Shown: piece by piece, positions 36,743-49,682 of the stretch
How positions within the stretch are numbered: the stretch's first letter is position 1
How the letters are laid out: every line of letters begins with the position of its first letter
Origin: Chaunax sp. Z400
Taxonomy: Eukaryota; Chordata; Actinopteri; Lophiiformes; Chaunacidae
Direction: 5' to 3'
DNA: 64,000 nucleotides
NCBI GenBank assembly: GCA_037577475.1
Contig: CM075197.1
Coordinates: 11,146,018 to 11,210,017 of the forward strand
Notes under the pieces: generated by a model
Databases searched by the model: none
The model's input: the letters and a program-made list of their open reading frames with translations, nothing else
What the model was told of the DNA's origin: nothing
Position numbers and translations under genes: made by a program

Positions 36743-39468
36743 GAGCTATCCAACCAGATCTGAGTCAAATCCCATCCGAAATCTTTATTTATTCTGACAA
36801 TCCTGTAGCTCTAACAGTATGTGGTTGGTAAGAGCAACATGGTGGCTTTGAACCCAAATGGACTGATGTAGATTACCCATGTTGCCTTTACACATTTAAT
36901 CTTCTGTTTTTCACACATACAGCACCTAGACTGAAGTCAGGTGTTCGGAATTCAACATGAGAGCAGCGGCGTTTTCTCAATTCATTATCACATTTTCTTT
37001 ATCTTTGTTTCTAATTTAAACTCACCCCGTGTAGCCCTGACTGATTAAAGGCTTCTAGACAAATTAGGTTTTAATCAGCATTAGTTGGACTCCCATGCAG
37101 TATGTTTCACAGTTTCCATCTGTAAAATTTGTATCACTGAAAACAGTATGTGACAGGATCCAGTCTGAGAATAGATCTTGAAGAAATTCCCTTCAAATAA
37201 AGTAACTAAAAACATAAAGTAACTAAGCGAATAATCCGATCTGCATTTAATAGATTTTTTTCATTTCTTTTAGAACTACATGTTTAACCTACAGGGTCTG
37301 TAAAGTCCTTGTGGAGCTCTTATCTCCCTGAATAACATAGTAGAGCTTTGCACATATTTAATCTAGTTTACAATTTAGTGGCGTCTACAGAGAAATGTAG
37401 AGACAAAACATTAGATACATGGTAGTAAAAAAGCACATTTCCTTTTCTTGAGTAGGAACTGGAGAGTAATAGGAGTTGAGCCATAAAGTGGAAGTGCAGT
37501 AGACTTTGAGTTTGGGAAAAGGAAAGCTGTGAGTAGCTTTTGGTGTTGTTGTAAACTTTGTGGCGAAGTGTCGGTCCGTTTGTGTGTAGTGATTATTTTG
37601 TGCTTTAGTGCATGACAATGCCGTCTTTATTTATTCAGACTCTTGTAAACGTGATATGAGATACATCTGTACAGTGTGACTTTCTGTGATGAGACTGAGT
37701 CTAATGTTCAGGTTTGATAGTGTTTCATTATATAATAAATATAATATTCTGTAAGTGTGGATAATACAGATTGTCTTATTTCTATCAGAGACAGTGCCAG
37801 ACACTTGTAATGTACAGTTAAATTATTTCCATCGTTCATTTCTTGCTGTGAAAAAGACATTTCCATAGACTATGGGTAGTCTCACATGGCTTGAAATGGA
37901 AAAGTCAGCATGAAGCCTTTAATCTAAACTCTTTAATGGTGCAAAAGAAACAAAGCAATAAGCAGCAAATCTAAGTAACTGAGATTGTTTTTTAAAAATG
38001 CATTTAAACTGATCAAATGTTTCAAATGAGCATGACTTCATCAGTGCAAATTGTTATAATTATTACAAAAATAATCAGTGACCTGAATAAAAAACATCAG
38101 TCCAACTAACAGGCTTAAAATATGTGGCACAGATATATGTGTTAAAAGTGAAGTCATTCCATATTTCAAACTCATGAAGATCAGACAAAAATACCAAATT
38201 CAATAATTGACTCATTTATTAGATCTGATTGACAGTTAAAATTTAGCAAGAGCATTAAGAACTGCAAAAAAAGAGATTAATATACAGACATTTAATTAAT
38301 TCAAGCAAACTAAAACAACCCAAAAGAAAAAAAAACTCTTTCCAATACAACTGTGTGCAAATAGTCCTTCAAACAGGTGTTAACTTACACAATGAGGGAG
38401 GTGTAATTACACGGCCTGTTGGCGCTTCACCCCACTTTAATCAGCAATAAATGGTTTTCATTTAGAAGTTTCAACAGCTGGCAGAAACACTGATGGGCCC
38501 TTAATATAACGTCATGGCCCTGTAACCCCACACTGGTGTGATTACACAAAGAGTGGAGTTCTGGTTTCAGCTCGGCTTTGCATACATGAATACGATAGAA
38601 GCTAGATGTAGAGCACAGGGTTGATTCAGGTGATCCCAGCCTGTCACCTATGACTTTATAATGGGAGGTTGAAATATTGCACATACATAGATGTGTAATG
38701 TGAGGTCCCAGTAATGTAAGGTCTGATCCCCCTTTCTCAAACAATACACGGCTCCTTTTACAACAATACCCTCTATTACATATATTAAATTATTACAGAG
38801 ACTGTGAGATTTGGGCTGGACAGGCTATACAATGGCATCACATAGACTGCAATGTAAAGTAACTGATGTACTACAAGATCACGTTGGTCAAAACACCAAT
38901 CAACCCAGTTCTAGTTTTCTCTATGGAAAATTACTCAACACAAAACTACTGTATATGAAACACACAGTACCTTAAATGATACTTCAAAAATACTTAATCT
39001 TTCATTATAGGAGTTAACTTTAGGAACTGCAATCAAGAAATTGCTACAAAATGTTTTGGTAACAAAATCTCTCTTAAAAAATACATTCCCCATGGTGCCT
39101 CCTCCTTTCAGGTCTTAACACGGACTATTTGGGTCCCTGTATCTATATGCTGGAGTGTTAGACAGAATCCCTTTACTAAGAATGTTAATGTGTCTCAGAA
39201 AAGTTAGAGTTACATGTTGTCAATCCTTTTAAATGAACTTAAGCAAAAGGGGAAACAGTATTTGAAAGATGTGAATGCTTTGTATTCCGGTATTAATATT
39301 ATCAATCCATTGGTGAATTATCAATGACATCTTCCCCTCTACTACTTACATTTTCTTTTCTGTATTCTACAACTGAGCATCCATCAACAATAGTCCTCGC
39401 TGCAGAATATTATTTAGGACACAGAGGAACAAATAGAGGAGTGTCACTGAAGTGATGGTGCCTGAGCC
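36743..39468. other. hebp1 3' UTR and intergenic space to wbp2nl
   Basis: No further gene is seen. ATAATAAATATAATATTC near 37,732-37,750 contains an AATAAA and could end the hebp1 transcript. The segment from about 38,750 to 39,468 probably includes the wbp2nl 3' UTR on the minus strand. Confidence 0.45.
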
Positions 39469-42400
39469 TTAGTTGTGTTTCTTGTCAGGAGAGTCTGGAA
39501 AAGGTGCATATGGTGGAGGTCGCTCCTGTGTGGGGAATAAACAGAAAACATATTGTACAAGGGCCATTAAAGAAACATACATGTCACTTCCATATGACTT
39601 TAGCTGAGGAAAAGACAAGCAAACCAGCGTACCATGGGCATGTAGACGTTGTGTGGATTGCTGGGATTGTAATATGCACTGCTTGCTGCTTCGGCTGCTT
39701 TGGAGTCACCTGTGCATAAAATGAGCCATGACAAAGACAGGGAGATAAAAATACACATTAATGACAGCTGGATATAGATAGGAACAGATGCTACAGCTCC
39801 TAACACTGCAAGGAGAACTGATGCGAGGAGCCCAGTATTAGTCATGTGAAGCACAATAAATGACAACTCCAGGAATACTCGAGACAAGGCCCAATCCCAT
39901 TTCTTATTTTCACCCCTACACCTACCCATACCCCTTGCCTCGCCCCTTGAAACAGAGTGACGAGGTGTAGTGGTTGAAATATTCCCCTATGAAATGGGAC
40001 AACCCTACAAAACCCTGATAGGTCATCAGTAGTCGTAGACGGCGTTATAACAGATGAAACAAGTTTTTTGCCGGGACAATGCCATCTTCATCTTCAGCTG
40101 TGGTGATTTCTCTTGCGTGGGCTGTGTCTTACCCTGCCAGTGTGCACTGATATTAGAGGAGCGGTAACGTGCTGCACATAAGTTACCATTTAAACAGAGA
40201 GTGAACCATTATCCAGATCACATCAATCATATAAACGGATTACGATTTATCCTGCACACTTTTCTCTCTTCCCTTCCCTCGTCTTCCTGTTCCGACAGAG
40301 ATCGTGCGCTTTACAAATGCTCTAGAGTATTCTTCTCTGTGGGCTTGGGGTTCTGCTCTGGTGGGCGGCGCGGGTGATCGCCGGTTCGATACAGCAATTT
40401 CACCACAACAATTTCAGCGCAGATGCAAGACAGATGTTCTTCCAATCTGTTACGAGGATGATTAAGCTGTAGCGCACACACAACTTGGATACGCTGTTCC
40501 AGGTCACACTGATAAAGTTGATATAACATCCAAAAATAGACATATAAAAAACTGTCACTCTTAATCAAATGGGGACGTGCACAGGTCGTTACCGATGTCC
40601 GGAAATCACACAGTTTTGACGTGATCTAGACAATGGTTTGCTCTTGGATAAATTTCAGGCGTCATATGCCATCAAAAGGAGGAAATATGTCAAGAGGCGG
40701 CACTGAAATGCACAAATCAGCCTTAAAACGTTATAACTTTAGCTATTTGGCCAGAGACAGCAGACACACACACACAACTAGTGATTTTTGTTATAAAGAA
40801 AATGTCGATAGTACATATTTGAAATGGCAGTAAACTAATATGACGGTCATCATAATTTTGTTAATCTTTATTTACAAAGAAAATACATTTGTGGGGGTTT
40901 TTTTTTTGGTTGCCTCTGAACCATTCACCACGATCTTGCCGATGATTCATAAGGCATTCTGGCTGATATCTCCTACCCCTCCGTTTGGAGTGTGCCTCTG
41001 AAAACCCTCCGTTTGGAGGGCCATATAGCCCCAGCACTTCGCCCTACCCCTCTGTCTCAACAAGAATCGGGACACCCTACCACTACGCGTGAACGCGCAA
41101 ATGGAGGGTTAGGGCTAAATGGTACTGCAGGGGTAAGGGGTGAATTGGGATTGGGCCACTATCCACTGGCACACCCTGAGGATGCACAGATGTAAACACC
41201 CTACTCAAGCTCTTCCTAAAATAGAGATATGCCAAACCGACATTTCAGCACAGAGGACCAAGCTCACCCCATGTTAGGGGGAGACTTTTTTCAGTGAAAT
41301 CCACAAGGTGCTAGAGAAGAGAATGGGGATGGTGAGGGAGAGGGAGAGGAGAGATTGTTTATACTTTGTAATTTTGATGTGCAGCAGATGAGACATCAGC
41401 ACCCCCCTTTTTTGGTGGCGTGATTCGAAGTGATTCATTTTGAGGCAGACAGATCGGATCTGACGGGTGCAGTGACACAGACATAGAGAGGAAAAATAAA
41501 GAGAGACAGAAAGAGAGAGAGAGAGCGAGAAATAAGACCTGGAGGTGATGGTGCTGTTGCTGTCCAGTTCTGGGGGGGTGCAGCCCAATTTGGTGGTGGC
41601 CCAGGATAGGGAGGAGGCGGCGCCATGTAGTCAAAGCCAGATGGGTACATTCCTGGAACACGAAAAATGGACACAAAAAAAGAGTTTCAAGGTCAAATAG
41701 GCTATAATCTGTATGCAAGTCATTTATTTATACAGCAAAAAAAGATTAAAACAAAAGAAAATATTAAAGAATAAAGCAAAACGCTGACAGGAAGAGAGAA
41801 ACAGCAGCATTATTTGGGCCTTGAGGGTTATTACTAATGTGCAATGATGAGATTTGAAGAACAACACATATCTGTGCAGTACATGGCATGGGCATGCAGG
41901 GAAACATGACCTAAAGGCTGAAAACTATTAAAATCTGGATTTTTCTATATTACATTTCTGGACCATGAAAGGAAAAGAACAAAAAAAATAATGTGACAGA
42001 AGTAAGTGAATGTTGAGGATAGATTTAAGAAAATTACATTGAATGTTTGACCAACCTATTCCACTTCAATTGTCATGGGGGAATCTAGGATCTTCAGGGG
42101 AATCTCACATACAAATGACAAATTACAAATGGCTGAATTCTGTACCTGCAGTGGCTGCTGGATAGGGGTAGCCAGTGTTGCCAGCAGCAGGGGGAGGGCC
42201 CTGATAGAATCCATTCTGCTGAGGAGGGGTTTGGTAAGCGTAGCCAGGAGGAGCAGGTGGAGGTGGGCCGTAGCCATTCATCATTCTAGGTGAGGGGTAG
42301 CCGAAAGAGGCAGCCCCATTTTGGGCAGAAGCACCACGAGATGCTGAAATATGCAAAGGAAAATTTTGCAACAAGTGAAGAGGACTTTCCAAAGTTTGTG

Positions 42401-43920
42401 TAAATGTTTTCACTCAGTCAGTTTTTTTGGCAACTGCCAATCTTATACATATCTATAGTTATGGGGTAACTCTTTAAAGGGTGCTTTTTTAGGCAAATGT
42501 AAATACTTAATACTATCACACAAACCGTTTGTGGCCAGTTTGAAGAGATGCTGTCCCAGCTCTATGGCTCCTCCACTGGGGAATGACATTTTGAAATTGG
42601 CCTGGCCCTCCCAACCACCTGATGAGAGAGTGAACTATATTTAGAATAATACAAATAGTTTACACTTACACTTTTATTGTGAATGACCACATTTTTAATA
42701 AACAAAATATAATACACACAAAATTCAATCACATCATTAGTGGTTAAGAGTAGAAACAAAAAGCAACCCACCACCAGGCTCAGCTGACACCGTCCCTTTT
42801 ATGTAGTTGGCTGCAAAGACTGGTTGCTCAATGCTGCAGCCCTTCATCAGATAATAGGGGAACATGGCTGAGCCTAGGCAATCCCTGGTATTACTGGACA
42901 CAAACAGCAACTGAGGCAGCATATGAAGGAAGAGAGAAGTATTTGGGGAGAGTTAAAGGATGTATGACAATATGAAAACTGAAAACTTCTAGCAGCAGCA
43001 ATGTTGAGTGTTTTAAATATATTTAACGTATTTCTGGCTGTACCCTGTATGGTGTGAGGTAAACGGTTCCCTTCTTGGTGCCCTTCAGCAGGTCTGACTT
43101 GCAGGCGACATCGCTGAATGACAGCTCCACATTCTTACATTCCCTTAAAACACTGAGAAAAGAAGCAACAAATGAAACGAAGTAACCCATTACAGCTAAT
43201 AAACAATTGATCTATTTATCTGCTTACTAATATAATTTTTAAAAAGTTGTAAGAATTATCTTATGGAAATTGTTTCACAACATGAAGCTAACCCACTTTA
43301 AGCATTACTAAATATGAGGAAATTCTACACTGATTTATCTGTTTTTGGTTTTGACCCTTTTTAGAGGGGTATGTACTGTGTTTAGCTGGCACAAGCATTC
43401 TTTTGTTTAATTGTTCTTTATAAAAGAAAACTTAATAAAGAAAAGTAATTGACAAAAATTCATTTTAAATTGAATAAAATGTCAGCATCTAAAGATGAAC
43501 GACAGCTTATCAGCAACTTCCTGTTTTGATAGTTGAGTAACAAGTTAGCCATCTTGATTAAATTATCGGTCACGATGAGGGGAGATTATGAAATCGGCCG
43601 CTTTAGTATTAACACAGGCTAAACAGCGAATAAAAATTTGTTATTTCCCCGAGGTGATCTAAACAGCAAACGCTAACGTCAACAACTGAACAGATGTGTT
43701 GGCTATGCTAACGCTAGGTAGGCCAGCTAGCGACAGGCTAGCGGTTGGGTAGCATTATTTTGACTACGCACTGGAAAGTGAAAGGTAAACAAGCCAAGAG
43801 AAGAGGCGGTAGCTAGCTAGTTAATGAAAAAAAACACATAGACACAGCATAAAGAACACACCTTTCTCCGTTGTTTATCAAAACACCACCGTTTTGCGAA
43901 TGGTTCCGATTCAAAGCCAT
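39469..43920 (-). CDS. wbp2nl: WBP2NL (PAWP), GRAM and PPxY protein
   Basis: Eight minus-strand exons (43,920-43,862; 43,152-43,044; 42,910-42,772; 42,618-42,526; 42,343-42,146; 41,652-41,539; 39,709-39,633; 39,525-39,469) join in frame to give 281 aa. Exons 1-4 (residues 1 to about 133) form a GRAM/PH-like domain: M-A-L-N-R-N-H-S-Q-N-G-G at the start, then K-G-T-K-K-G-T-V-Y-L-T-P-Y-R, and E-Q-P-V-F-A-A-N-Y-I-K-G-T ending in G-G-G-W-E-G. Exons 5-8 are Pro/Gly/Tyr-rich with two WW-domain ligand motifs, PPPY at about residues 212-215 and 266-269, and the family block Y-Y-N-P-x-N-P-H-N-V-Y-M-P. In mammals WBP2NL is a sperm perinuclear-theca protein, whereas WBP2 is a broadly expressed coactivator. 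The NGES, VELSF and EGQANF words and the nearby rrp7a favour wbp2nl; wbp2 is the alternative. Confidence 0.85.
39886..41160. mobile_element. non-autonomous TIR DNA transposon in wbp2nl intron 7
   Basis: The left end reads aaggcccaatcccatttc, followed by cacccctacacctacccata. The right end, reverse-complemented, reads agtggcccaatcccaattc, followed by accccttacccctgcag. These are inverted repeats of about 35 bp at roughly 75-80% identity. The interior (about 1.2 kb) has no transposase frame but is locally GC-rich and contains a CCCTCCGTTTGGAGGG palindrome. 'GGCCCAATCCCAATTC' ends are familiar from fish hAT-like elements. I could not see a clean 8-bp target duplication, so the exact ends are uncertain. 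It lies between wbp2nl exons 7 and 6. Confidence 0.55.
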
Positions 43921-45885
43921 GTTTAGGAGACGTCTTCTGATCGCAGATGCCTGTGCTAAAGTATGTCAGTCCGACCGTAACTAGCGTGACGTCATGAAAC
44001 CATCTGACAACTCGTGATTCGCCATTGGGTGTCCAGCTCATACTGCCATATATAAGGCATTCACTATATCTGTGCCAATTGCTGTGTGCTGGTACCTAGC
44101 CATTGAACATATTGTCTGAAATCTGTTCAAGTATGAAAACCTATAGGTTAGGTCCAATGAAAGTTTTGCCAAATATCATGGAGTCTGGTCAAAGACTACT
44201 AATCCTCTGTTTGACATGGATCCAAATGAAAATCCAGATACACCAGATTTAAATATATTTTCATTGGGGGAAGTCTGCCCTGTAAATTATGGTTACAGGG
44301 AGTCTGATTTCGATTAAGGCTCGATTGAATTAAAGAGGACTGTTGGGTTTTGCCGAACTATGCTCCCTGACTGCCACTCTAGTTTGCTAGTTTGTTTTAA
44401 TTTCTCAAAAAGTTAGGAACAGATTTTGATGATTTTTTTGGAGACGTAGGGTAGGCCTATGTCCAAAGGAACAATCCATTGTGAAAGAGGCGCAAATGAA
44501 AAACTTTTGCTCCTAACTTCATGGATAATGCCTACAATGTTTGGACAAAATTTAAATGATGACATCCCCATAAGATCTACCACATATCAACATCTGATCT
44601 GGATCCAATTAATATTCCAGATCAGATAATCCAGAATATTTAAAATTATGGGGCTCACAGAAGATTCAGTACTTTCAGATGACAAATAGTTGCTATAGAC
44701 TTACAACTGAGATCAAAATGTTGCTGAAACTATGCTGATTCACTTAGGTGTCAAATTTGAACAATGATTTTAAGAAACCATAAGTGAAATTTTGTTTTTC
44801 TTGAATAACTATAAAACCAATAATAATTCCAATATGATTTCCAAATTCTAAGGGTAGGTTCTCATGTTCATCCAGTCACATTATGTGGGTCAAACTATCA
44901 TGTGATATTTCACAAAGCTTAACATTTTTCCTTTTTTTATACTTTCAGAAGTGTTTATTATTGAGGTCGTTACAGGTGGTGCTGTTCTACTGGAGTGCAT
45001 TATATTGAAGGATGTTCCTAATATTCTGCCCCTCTCATGTGTGTAAATGGTTATGGACAAAATATTAGAAACACCGGTTCAACACCACTGCAAGCTACAC
45101 CCTCAATAATAAACTACATGTACTTAAATTAATACCTCTCTGACACTTAATCAAAATGTACAATTATGATCTTTGTAAAGGCAGAATTTATGGCAGTGCT
45201 GATTGGTTTACATCTTACAGCTCTAATGGACATTGAGTGCAGCCTGTATGATTTGTACAGTCAATGAAAGGCTTTGGACCCTGTGTTCTGATGAGCTGAT
45301 AAGCAGCTCAGCAGCTGTAAACCCAATACCTGAAGAATTAGACTTTTAATAGTGATCACAGCTGTTTCAAGACAGCATAAATGGACACTCATTTGAAACT
45401 CTGACAGGATGCATCAGTGAAAAGGTTTAACATTACTTATGTAATTGTTAGATGGGTACAAGCAGTGCCAAAGGGAGAAGGAAAGAGGGAGAGGTTGGCA
45501 AGGCCTTTGAGTTACGCAATATTTCATTTAATGACTCCCTGAGGAAACGTTATGCCATGCGATGCATGATACATATTATTTAAACACTGACCTTTTTATT
45601 AATTAGAAGCTTATCTGTCCTACATTTCAAATGAGCTTTAACCTGGCAGCTCCCTGTGAGCACAGGTGGACAACGCTGAAGAAAATGTGACATAATTTTC
45701 TCAACTTTGTTATTACATGAACCACAACACGCACGCATGTGCATGTGAAGCCCTCCTCCTCTCGTGGAGATCACAGCAAGCTTCACGCTAATTAACACTA
45801 ATTAACAGACGTCACGTGACCGTTTCTCCGCCTCAAAGATGGGACCTGATATTTATGAGGCCTAAACCGTATTAGCCAAAGCATA
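43921..45885. other. intergenic between head-to-head wbp2nl and ZP gene
   Basis: The two genes diverge from this 2-kb gap, so it should hold both promoters. I see no clear TATA box next to either ATG. The segment at 44,150-44,700 has the look of an old degenerate repeat (gttaggaacagattttgatga words) but no definable ends. Confidence 0.4.
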
Positions 45886-47754
45886 ATGAAGTATAAGATG
45901 AGTTGTTATTGTGCCAAACTTTTTTCGATTTCTATCATTTTTGCCGTCATGGCTCCTCGCTGTTCCTCAGCGGTCAAGATGAAGAAAACACCTGAGCAGC
46001 TCGCCCTGCCGAGAGTCTCCTGCTCTGCCAGAGGGATAAGAGCGGTTTTTGGTCCGCTGGTTAAAAATAATATACACGTCAAAGGTAGATCGCGTCTATG
46101 TTGCAATACTGTTTGTCCATGAAAAATGGTCAGAAATCGTTTCACTCAATAGTTTTTGTTTGCACTGTATCCATCAGTATTGTTTGTGCTTGGTTTTATC
46201 AGACACGTCAGGGGCCAGAATCCCAGTGCGTCAGTCCGAGAGGTCCTGTGGAGTGAGACTGGGCAGAGAGAACAACCAGTCTCTCTCGTTCTTCAGCAGA
46301 TATGACAGCTGCTATGCACAAATTGAGGTAAACTTTCTAACAGTTATTGGGCTGTACATTATGGTTCTCCTATTTTAAAGCAACCCCCCAGCGTTACATT
46401 TTTGTTGAACCTTTTGTTGGGAAAAAAAGTGGAATTAGCAATTCCCAAATTATTGTAAATGTAATAAGACGACTGTTTGCCGAATATTCCAGCCATTCCC
46501 TATATTTTAACCAAGGACTCTCAATGTCACTTCATATGACACATAAGCAGTGTTTTACTGCTTCTCTTAAGATGTAGAATGGAGATTGTAAGATTGTGAC
46601 GAATGTCTGGAAGAGACAGCTTTCAATCCCATAAGACTCTGCCTCACTATCCCAATGATGATAGGCTACAATCTCCTCAGTAAAATGAAAAATTACACAA
46701 ACTTCCACCTTTTCAGACCCACCAACACCCTAATATTTTTTGCACTGTCCCTAAGGTGAATCTCTTTAATGTGTTTTTAAATAAAGATCTCTGTGGCGGA
46801 ATTATCAGGATAAAGAAAACACACAATTAAGATGTAAAACAAGCAGGTATAGGCAGGTAAAATGTAAAAAAACTTTGAATAGTGATCACCAACTAATCTA
46901 TATAAGACTTGGATGGCAGTATGTTGATTTGAGTGATTAAATCCAACAGTTTTTGATTCTCTTAATGTATTAACCACACTGTTTAAAATAGTTAAACCTT
47001 CACGGAATTGCAAATACAAATGTCTTGTTTTGTGTCCATGTGAATGTAAATTAGTGTGCACCACTTCTTAGGATCTACTTTGTGATGATCTTCCATTCTC
47101 AGGGCAGCAAAGTTGTCATCCCTCTGCAGCTACAGCTGACAGGAGACGGTCGGTGGTTCAGGGTAAACATCAGCTGTCCTCTGATAAAGAGATACAGCGA
47201 GACGACTCGACTCATCCCAACACGTGAGTGGAGACTACTGATGAATGTAAACCAGCTCACCAACACAGCTATGTCTTCTTTAGCTGAAGTCGTTGCAGTT
47301 TTTCAGCAATTTAATTACTCTAAACTGCAACTGGCACATTTACTATGAAAGTTGGCTGAGAGTTTTGAATTAATTTCTTTAGATAAAAGTGATGCTATGG
47401 GGTAATATTACCAATTAATGTACAAAAGAGTAAGAGCTTTGGCACTACACAATCTATTCTGCCACTGGACACTAACAACATGGCTCTTCTCCAGCATTAC
47501 CTGGAAATTGTCACATAGAAAAAGCTCTACAGGTGGACTGTGGCCCCCAAAGCATTTCCAGTGACGCATGCTACAAACTGGGATGCTGCTATGATGTTCA
47601 TGATTTCACCTGCTACTACAGGCTCAATGGTAAGACTGGAATTTGTCTCATGAAAGTACGATCAACGTGGGAATGGTTTTGTGTTGAGGAACATAACAGG
47701 CCCACATTTTCCTGTGTGTTGACACTCCCCCCAGCCTGCTCTCTGGATGGACAC
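45886..47754 (+). CDS. egg-coat zona pellucida protein (ZP1/ZP4-type), 5' part, cut by retroelement
   Basis: Exons 45,886-46,084; 46,203-46,327; 47,103-47,223; 47,495-47,629; and the first 20 bp of exon 5 (47,735-47,754). They encode residues 1-200 of a 547-aa protein: a hydrophobic signal peptide (residues 8-28), an N-terminal ZP-N-like region (66-145) and a P-type trefoil domain (149-193) with all six cysteines (154, 164, 174, 179, 180, 188). Trefoil plus ZP module defines the ZP1/ZP4 (ZPB) group of vitelline-envelope proteins made in ovary or liver. Reading on from His200 into the LTR adds 81 foreign codons and stops at TGA 47,998-48,000. This allele would therefore yield at most a 281-aa product with no ZP module. 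The retroelement's own poly(A) signal (49,351) could also end the transcript. Confidence 0.88.
47751..47754. repeat. target-site duplication, left copy (ACAC)
   Basis: The four bases ACAC immediately precede the 5' LTR and recur immediately after the 3' LTR (57,627-57,630). The uninterrupted exon would contain one copy. A 4-bp duplication is normal for several retroviral and retrotransposon integrases. Confidence 0.85.
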
Positions 47755-48549
47755 TGTAGGGTGAGGGTAGGTCAGTCGACCCCCACCTCACCATGCCCTG
47801 CGACTTCAGCCCTGGTTTCGCCTTGCTTGAATGATCAAACATGGTCATTCCCTTGGAACAACAATCTGCTCGCCATTGTGGAGTTACAACCCCACAATTC
47901 ACCTAAAGATAACACCCGTAATCACACCTTAGGGTCTGTACCCACACAACATTTGCCTTCCCTTAACATATCAAAGAGGACCTGGTTTCACCCCTCCTGA
48001 CCCCTTGCTGAGTACCAGAGACACACCAGGGTATCAGCCTGCAACTCAGGAGACCATGAGACTGCTTTCTGTTCCAAACCACAGGATCCAAAACCCTGCA
48101 TGGGTTCAGAAACTGGGAATCAATGAATCAATAAAAATCTGACAATCCAACCAACCTTCTATGCCAAAAGGTTCACCATACCTCCTGCCTCTTCTCCTCT
48201 TCCTCTCATCACGGAAGCAAGAGAAGAAATGTGTTCATGACTGTGTAAGCATGATTTCTGGGAAGCTGAACTCTGCAACATGTTCTAATGGATCATTTCT
48301 GATGTCCGCTTTATTGTTGTGTGTTTTACTCCTTTTGTAATATGTTTTGTGTTTTGAATTTAATAAGCACATAGTGATGATTTTCTTCCTGTGTCCCTCT
48401 GAGTTCATGTTTATTGCATGTGTGCTTTGATGCCTCCTTCTAGTGGAGAGACTCAGATGTCTCGCCTATTGTTTCTATGCCAGCTGGTGATGTGAAGGCA
48501 TATCTTAAAGTAAAATAGAACACGCCCTTACTTCCGGCAGCTGTGAGGA

Positions 48550-48557
48550 TTTAAAAG
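48550..48557 (+). promoter_or_regulatory. LTR TATA-like box
   Basis: TTTAAAAG sits about 25-30 bp before a pyrimidine-rich initiator-like stretch (CTCGCTCTCTTGCTCC). The identical site in the 3' LTR is at 56,516-56,523. Confidence 0.5.
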
Positions 48558-49350
48558 CCACGGCGCGAAGCAACTCGCTCTCTTGCTCCGCTTGCTCCTA
48601 CCTCCACCTGACATGAACTCTGACTCCTGAACGCGGAGATCCCCGTGACTCCGTGGATAAGCCCGTGCCCTCCTGCCGCAGCAGAAGAGACTTCTTTTCC
48701 CTTTTCTTTAAGACTTAGCTCATACAGTTAGATAGCATTCCTTTCCTCTCTGCTATTAGTTGAATTTCTCCACTTCAACTAATTTATTTGAAGCTCACCT
48801 GTGGATCACTCACGCCTGAGTAATTCACTAAGCCCTTCTTTGAGCTGCATTACCACTTAACTCGCTCCAACGCCGTCAAAGCACGGCCAAGCTGAACACG
48901 ACCGTCAGGTCCGAAGTTCACAAAGCCGCCAGCCAGCGACGACGCGACCCTCCAACATCTGAGATTCGGGACCAGGATCCGGTGGACTTCGAACAGCATC
49001 CTCCGCGAGTATCCGGTCGGTGACCCCTCCTGATAACTCGCCAAAGCGTGCTTTCGTCCCTACCCCGGAGACCGGCTGAGAAGTAAGCTAACCCGAACAT
49101 CTCTGTGTCTTGGAAAGCGTCATAGCTGATCTGGCATTATTATACACAATTTACCTAATTTAGTTTCCCTTCAAGCTTCCCTTAGACCCCCTTTAGTTTG
49201 GTTCACATCACCACGCTATCATCCACCCTGTTATAGTTATGTCTTATTTTCTCTCTTTCACTCGATCTCATTTTGACTATCTTTCTGTTATCATCCTATG
49301 TTGAATTTAGTTTTAGTTTGTTCTGTGTGCTGTGTTAGATTATCTTTGAT

Positions 49351-49356
49351 AATAAA
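49351..49356 (+). terminator. LTR polyadenylation signal
   Basis: AATAAA with a downstream GT/T-rich element. In the 5' LTR it could cut short ZP transcripts entering the element. The copy in the 3' LTR is at 57,317-57,322. Confidence 0.6.
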
Positions 49357-49668
49357 GTAGATTCTCTTAGACCAAGTTTCTGTGTTGATGACTGGAATCA
49401 TTAGTTCTTGCGATAGAGGACTCGACTTCCTTCATTTGAGACTGATTGAACGCTATTATTTAGTAATTAATTAATCTGGGTTATATTTACAGCTTTCTTA
49501 AGGAATCCTTCCGACCTTAGGAATATAGCTTTAGGAAGGTGGTGCTCCTCGAGGTATTCTTTCATAACCCTACCTGATTAATTAATAGCTTTATAATACG
49601 ATAATTAATATATGATCATTTTGATCATAATTATTATCGTTAACCCCTTTTAACCCTACAGCTTATTT

Positions 49669-49682
49669 TGGTGCCCGACGCG
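49669..49682 (+). other. putative primer-binding site
   Basis: TGGTGCCCGACGCG begins 8 bp after the 5' LTR. A TGG start complements the universal CCA 3' end of tRNAs, and TGGTGCCCGA fits a tRNA 3' acceptor strand. The tRNA species cannot be told by eye. The 8-bp offset from the LTR is larger than usual. Confidence 0.5.

Larger units (their letters stand above)
47755..49660 (+). repeat. 5' long terminal repeat
   Basis: 1,906 bp, starting TGTAGGG and ending CCCTACA (perfect 7-bp inverted ends, TG..CA). The promoter candidate is TTTAAAAG at 48,550-48,557, putting the U3/R border near 48,580. The poly(A) signal AATAAA lies at 49,351-49,356, followed by a GT-rich stretch (TTTCTGTGTTGATG), putting the R/U5 border near 49,375. 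A possible splice donor, GAGAA|GTAAGC, lies at about 49,083. R is unusually long (about 0.8 kb). Antisense frames inside are duplicated exactly in the other LTR and are not genes. Confidence 0.95.

Noticed and set aside
41274..41718. Longer minus-strand frames around wbp2nl exon 6
   Set aside because: They read through both splice sites into a GA-rich intron; only 41,539-41,652 is exon.
47533..48000. 155-aa frame over the trefoil exon and LTR
   Set aside because: It is not a separate gene: it runs through ZP exon 4, an intron, the start of exon 5 and the LTR. Its lower part only shows where the disrupted ZP frame would stop.
48850..49100. Minus-strand frames in the LTR, repeated at 56,816-57,066
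   Set aside because: They lie wholly inside the LTR, occur twice because the LTR does, and show no protein-like features.
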